Assembly (NCBI RefSeq): GCF_019599265.1
Contig: NZ_JAHZTC010000008.1
Span: 62,001 to 126,000, forward strand
DNA: 64,000 nucleotides
Direction of reading: 5' to 3'
DNA from: Pontibacter sp. HSC-14F20
GTDB lineage: Bacteria > Bacteroidota > Bacteroidia > Cytophagales > Hymenobacteraceae
Shown piece after piece: positions 60,872-64,000 of the stretch. Each line of letters begins with the position of its first letter. The first letter of the stretch is position 1. The position numbers and the translations under genes are program-made. The notes beneath the pieces were generated by a model. The model was not told the DNA's origin, ran no database searches, and saw only the letters and a list, made by a program, of their open reading frames with translations.

Positions 60872-62059
60872 ATGGCTAAAGAAACATTTGACCGTTCCAA
60901 ACCGCACGTTAACATCGGTACTATCGGTCACGTTGACCACGGCAAAACAACTTTGACTGCTGCCATTACAACTGTATTGGCTAATAAAGGTCTTGCTCAA
61001 CTACGCGACTTCTCTTCAATTGATAACGCTCCTGAAGAAAAAGAAAGAGGTATTACTATCAATACTTCTCACGTAGAGTATGCTACTGAGAACCGTCACT
61101 ACGCTCACGTTGACTGCCCAGGTCACGCTGACTACGTGAAGAACATGGTTACAGGTGCTGCTCAGATGGACGGTGCTATTCTGGTGGTTGCTGCTACTGA
61201 TGGTCCGATGCCACAAACTCGTGAGCACATCCTTCTTGCTCGTCAGGTAGGTGTACCTCAGCTTGTAGTGTTCATGAACAAAGTGGACATGGTGGATGAC
61301 CCAGAGCTTCTTGAGCTTGTTGAAATGGAAATCCGTGAGCTTCTTTCTTTCTATGACTTCGACGGTGACAACATCCCAGTTATTCAGGGTTCAGCACTTG
61401 GTGGCTTGAACGGTGATGACAAGTGGGTTAAAACGATCGAAGAGTTGATGGCTGCAGTTGATAGCTGGATTCCAATCCCTGCTCGTCTGACTGACCTTCC
61501 TTTCTTGATGCCAGTTGAGGACGTGTTCTCAATCACTGGTCGTGGTACTGTAGCTACAGGCCGTATCGAGCGTGGTGTAATCAACTCTGGTGAGCAGGTT
61601 GAGATCCTAGGTATGGGCGCTGAAAACTTGAAATCAGTAGTTACTGGTGTTGAGATGTTCCGCAAAATCCTTGACAGAGGTGAAGCTGGTGATAACGTAG
61701 GTCTTCTTCTTCGTGGTATTGAGAAAACTGATATCCGTCGTGGTATGGTTATCTGTAAGCCAGGTTCTGTGAAGCCTCACACAAAATTCAAAGCAGAAGT
61801 TTACGTTCTTTCTAAAGAAGAAGGTGGCCGTCACACGCCATTCTTCAACAAGTACCGTCCACAGTTCTACTTCAGAACGACAGACGTTACAGGAGAGATC
61901 ATGCTGCCAGAAGGTGTAGAAATGGTTATGCCAGGTGATAACATCACTATCGACGTAACTTTGATCAACGCTGTGGCAATGGAAAAAGGCCTTCGTTTCG
62001 CTATCCGTGAGGGTGGTAGAACAGTAGGTGCCGGTCAGGTAACTGAAATCATTGCCTAA
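60872..62059 (+). CDS. tuf: Elongation factor Tu
   Basis: EF-Tu (395 aa) delivers aminoacyl-tRNA to the ribosome with GTP. The G motifs are [10 protein letters not shown] (G1), ERGITIN (G2), DCPGH (G3), NKVD (G4) and SAL (G5); domain 3 includes [11 protein letters not shown] and the terminal VGAGQVTEI. Highly optimised codons, and the GGTATA word common elsewhere is absent. It lies between tRNA genes, the usual Bacteroidota order. Its domain 3 also serves as a reference for the stand-alone EF-Tu-domain-like protein at 35.6 kb. Confidence 0.99.
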   Translation: MAKETFDRSKPHVNIGTIGHVDHGKTTLTAAITTVLANKGLAQLRDFSSIDNAPEEKERGITINTSHVEYATENRHYAHVDCPGHADYVKNMVTGAAQMDGAILVVAATDGPMPQTREHILLARQVGVPQLVVFMNKVDMVDDPELLELVEMEIRELLSFYDFDGDNIPVIQGSALGGLNGDDKWVKTIEELMAAVDSWIPIPARLTDLPFLMPVEDVFSITGRGTVATGRIERGVINSGEQVEILGMGAENLKSVVTGVEMFRKILDRGEAGDNVGLLLRGIEKTDIRRGMVICKPGSVKPHTKFKAEVYVLSKEEGGRHTPFFNKYRPQFYFRTTDVTGEIMLPEGVEMVMPGDNITIDVTLINAVAMEKGLRFAIREGGRTVGAGQVTEIIA

Positions 62060-62067
62060 ATAATATT

Positions 62068-62113
62068 AAACAAGCCCGTTTCTGGAATCTTTTTCGGGAA
62101 CGGGTTTGTTTTT
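62068..62113 (+). terminator. Intrinsic terminator-like hairpin after tuf
   Basis: AAACAAGCCCGTT (62068-62080) pairs with AACGGGTTTGTTT (62099-62111) with one G-T pair, followed by TTAATATT. It may only partly stop transcription before tRNA-Trp and secE. Confidence 0.7.
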
Positions 62114-62166
62114 AATATTCTTTTAAATAAATTTGCACTCCAATTAAAATTGGTGTGCATTTTTTT

Positions 62167-62239
62167 ACGGGTGTAGCTCAATTGGTAGAGTAGTGGTCTC
62201 CAAAACCATTGGCTGGGAGTTCGAGTCTCTCCACCCGTG
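62167..62239 (+). tRNA. tRNA-Trp (CCA)
   Basis: Acceptor stem ACGGGTG with CACCCGT, D-arm AGCTCAATTGGTAGAGT, anticodon loop CTCCAAA (anticodon CCA), GAGTTCGAGTCTC T-arm. Length 73. It sits 28 bases before secE. Confidence 0.96.
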
Positions 62240-62266
62240 CAATTTAAATCTATTAAAGCGAAGGCA

Positions 62267-62458
62267 ATGAGCAAAGTAAAAGGCTACATAGACGAGACAG
62301 TGGAGGAAATGAAAAATAAAGTTTCATGGCCTGCATATTCTGAACTACAGAATAGCTCTGTATTAGTGTTGATAGGGTCTTTAATATTTGCTCTTGTAGT
62401 TGGAGCTATGGATTTTGTTTTTGACTCTTCGTTGTCTTGGTTTTACAACCAGTTTTAA
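62267..62458 (+). CDS. secE: Preprotein translocase subunit SecE
   Basis: The 63-residue short form of SecE, with a charged cytoplasmic amphipathic helix (VKGYIDETVEEMKNKVSWP, including the conserved K-V-x-W-P) and one membrane helix (SSVLVLIGSLIFALVVGAMDFVF). It clamps SecY in the translocon. The ATG at 62267 was chosen; an upstream in-frame codon overlaps tRNA-Trp. It precedes nusG by 9 bases. Confidence 0.95.
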   Translation: MSKVKGYIDETVEEMKNKVSWPAYSELQNSSVLVLIGSLIFALVVGAMDFVFDSSLSWFYNQF

Positions 62459-62467
62459 CTTAAGTCT

Positions 62468-63025
62468 ATGGCTGATTTAAAATGGTATGTGGTTCGCGCA
62501 GTTAGCGGACAGGAGAAAAAGGCAAAGGCGTATCTGGAGAACGAAGTTATAAGGCAAAATCTGGGAGAGTACGTTCCTCAGGTGCTCATACCTGCTGAAA
62601 AGGTGTATGAGATGCGAGGTGGGAAGAAAAAGATCAGAGAGAGAAACTTCTTCCCGGGATATGTGCTGGTACAGGCTGATCTATCACATGGTGAAGCAGA
62701 GCACATTATCATAAGCACACCAGGCGTAATTGGTTTCCTTGGTTCAAACGAAGGAGGTCAGAACAAAAAGCCGGTTCCACTGCGCCAAACAGAAGTAAAT
62801 AGAATTCTGGGTACGGTAGATGAGGCAGAAGAACAAGCCGAAGTGCTGGATACTCCATTCTTAGTTGGAGAAATGGTGAAAGTGATGGATGGTCCTTTCA
62901 GTGGATTCTCAGGTACTGTGGAAGAGGTATTCGAAGAACGTAAGAAACTCAATGTTATGGTGAAAATTTTCGGCCGTAACACACCAGTTGAGTTGAATTA
63001 CATGCAGGTAGAAAAAGAATCGTAG
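62468..63025 (+). CDS. nusG: Transcription antitermination factor NusG
   Basis: NusG (185 aa) binds RNA polymerase through its NGN domain (KWYVVRAVSGQEKKAKAYLENE, FFPGYVLVQADLS) and carries a C-terminal KOW domain (GPFSGFSGTVEEVFEERKKLNVMV) that contacts S10/Rho. Length is typical. It is encoded between secE and rplK as in most bacteria. Confidence 0.97.
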   Translation: MADLKWYVVRAVSGQEKKAKAYLENEVIRQNLGEYVPQVLIPAEKVYEMRGGKKKIRERNFFPGYVLVQADLSHGEAEHIIISTPGVIGFLGSNEGGQNKKPVPLRQTEVNRILGTVDEAEEQAEVLDTPFLVGEMVKVMDGPFSGFSGTVEEVFEERKKLNVMVKIFGRNTPVELNYMQVEKES

Positions 63026-63037
63026 TAAATACAAATA

Positions 63038-63481
63038 ATGGCAAAGGAAATAAAAGGTTACCTGAAACTTCAGGTAAAGGGAGGTGCCGCGAACCCATCG
63101 CCACCGATTGGACCTGCACTTGGTTCTAAAGGTCTTAACATCATGGAGTTCTGTAAGCAGTTTAATGCTAGAACACAGGATAAGCCAGGACAAGTGTTAC
63201 CAGTGTTGATTACAATATACGCAGATAAGTCCTTCGACTTCGTTATTAAAACGCCTCCTGCTCCAGTATTGTTAATGGATGCTGCTAAAATTAAGGGTGG
63301 TTCTAAAGAGCCAAACCGTAACAAAGTGGGTTCAGTTACATGGGATCAGGTAAGAGAGATTGCAGAGCTGAAAATGCCTGACTTAAATGCTTTCAAACTG
63401 GAAGCCGCTATGAAAATGGTAGCTGGTACAGCAAGAAGCATGGGTATTACAGTATCTGGAAACGCTCCGTGGAACGAATAA
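63038..63481 (+). CDS. rplK: 50S ribosomal protein uL11
   Basis: L11 (147 aa) binds 23S rRNA at the GTPase-associated centre. Family blocks: [42 protein letters not shown] and the C-terminal MGITVSG. It follows nusG by 12 bases and precedes rplA by 16. Confidence 0.98.
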   Translation: MAKEIKGYLKLQVKGGAANPSPPIGPALGSKGLNIMEFCKQFNARTQDKPGQVLPVLITIYADKSFDFVIKTPPAPVLLMDAAKIKGGSKEPNRNKVGSVTWDQVREIAELKMPDLNAFKLEAAMKMVAGTARSMGITVSGNAPWNE

Positions 63482-63497
63482 TTAGAGTTAAAGGATA

Positions 63498-64000
63498 ATG
63501 GCGAAGATTTCAAAGAACAGGAAAGCAGCTTTAGAAAAGGCTGACCTGACAAAAGAGTATTCTTTAACAGATGCGGCTTCAGTAGTAAAAGATATCACTT
63601 TTACCAAGTTCGATGCCTCTGTTGATATTGACGTACGCTTAGGCGTTGACCCTCGCAAAGCCGACCAAATGGTTCGTGGTATTGTTACCCTTCCTCATGG
63701 CACCGGTAAAGACGTTAAAGTACTGGCGCTGGTAACCCCTGACAAAGAGCAGGAGGCGAAAGATGCAGGCGCTGACTTCGTCGGTCTGGATGACTATATC
63801 CAAAAGATTGAAAAAGGCTGGACAGACGTAGATGTGATCATCACAATGCCTGCTGTAATGGCAAAAGTTGGTCGTTTAGGTAGAATTCTAGGTCCTCGTA
63901 ACCTGATGCCAAACCCTAAGTCTGGTACAGTTACACAAGACGTTGCTAAAGCAGTTAAAGAAGTTAAAGCTGGTAAAATAGACTTTAAAGTTGACAAGTA
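63498..64000 (+). CDS. rplA: 50S ribosomal protein uL1, truncated by window end
   Basis: The first 167 residues of L1 are present ([21 protein letters not shown]..., [46 protein letters not shown]). L1 forms the mobile stalk near the ribosomal E site and often represses its own operon. The reading frame runs off the right edge without a stop, so the C-terminus is missing only because of the window. Confidence 0.97.
   Translation, partial: MAKISKNRKAALEKADLTKEYSLTDAASVVKDITFTKFDASVDIDVRLGVDPRKADQMVRGIVTLPHGTGKDVKVLALVTPDKEQEAKDAGADFVGLDDYIQKIEKGWTDVDVIITMPAVMAKVGRLGRILGPRNLMPNPKSGTVTQDVAKAVKEVKAGKIDFKVDK

Overview
The window reads as a chromosomal segment of a Bacteroidota bacterium. Gene content points to the Cytophagales and most likely a Hymenobacteraceae (Pontibacter-like) genome; this placement is an inference. 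Supporting signs are SusC/SusD pairs, many lipoproteins with Bacteroidota-type N-termini, a BtuB receptor paired with a BtuG-like propeller lipoprotein under a cobalamin riboswitch, DUF368 and ComA-like genes, and promoters of the Bacteroidota form TTTG-N17-21-TAnnTTTG. Base composition is near 50% GC. No phage, transposase, integron or CRISPR array was seen; the one tyrosine recombinase is the housekeeping XerC/D type.

Layout. 1-11.4 kb: a nutrient-acquisition region with two SusC/SusD pairs (the first SusC cut by the window edge) flanking a secreted amidase and a secreted S9 dipeptidyl peptidase. 11.4-17 kb: PAP2 phosphatase, metK, then on the minus strand hpf, xerC, rpsU and an acyl-CoA dehydrogenase. 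17-23.4 kb: plus-strand genes for a CpsB/YwqE-like PHP phosphatase, an extended SDR, a TPR protein, a phosphosulfolactate-synthase homologue, a DUF368 polyprenyl-phosphate transporter, aroE and a DUF1232 protein. 23.5-27.1 kb: an ECF sigma factor overlapping a membrane protein with an anti-sigma-like N-terminus and a beta-barrel C-terminus, then small lipoproteins. 27.3-35.1 kb: uvrB, a 17-copy heptanucleotide array, an M28 peptidase, a TlpA-like thioredoxin and a B12-binding radical SAM enzyme. 35.3-40.3 kb: a stand-alone EF-Tu domain-3-like protein, small proteins, and the riboswitch-btuB-btuG cobalamin uptake unit. 40.5-47.6 kb: 3-methyladenine glycosylase, arginase family, EcsC, tiny hydrophilic proteins, a THUMP-like methyltransferase, a DUF4397 lipoprotein and ahcY. 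47.7-53.2 kb: LytTR regulator, propeller-type sensor kinase and a double GT2 glycosyltransferase. 53.5-60.3 kb: ECF sigma/anti-sigma/gmk/nadD, then frr, pyrH, a biotin carrier and an M1 aminopeptidase. 60.4-64 kb: tRNA-Tyr, -Gly, -Thr, tuf, tRNA-Trp, secE, nusG, rplK, rplA (cut at the edge).

Working together. Secreted peptidases and an amidase alongside SusCD transporters suggest peptide or amide-substrate uptake. Cobalamin import may serve the B12-binding radical SAM enzyme encoded nearby, although the window does not show that link directly. MetK and AhcY are two steps of the methyl cycle but lie in separate units.

The most unusual feature is a strong excess of the short word GGTATA/TATACC on both strands, in genes and between them. 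It occurs as a 17-copy AAGGTAT tandem array (29504-29622) and as inverted pairs forming hairpins after genes. This resembles the way DNA uptake words or HIP1-like words behave in other bacteria. Other points of interest are the EF-Tu domain-3-like protein, the ComA-like gene in an organism not expected to make coenzyme M, and a hairpin that buries the xerC start codon.
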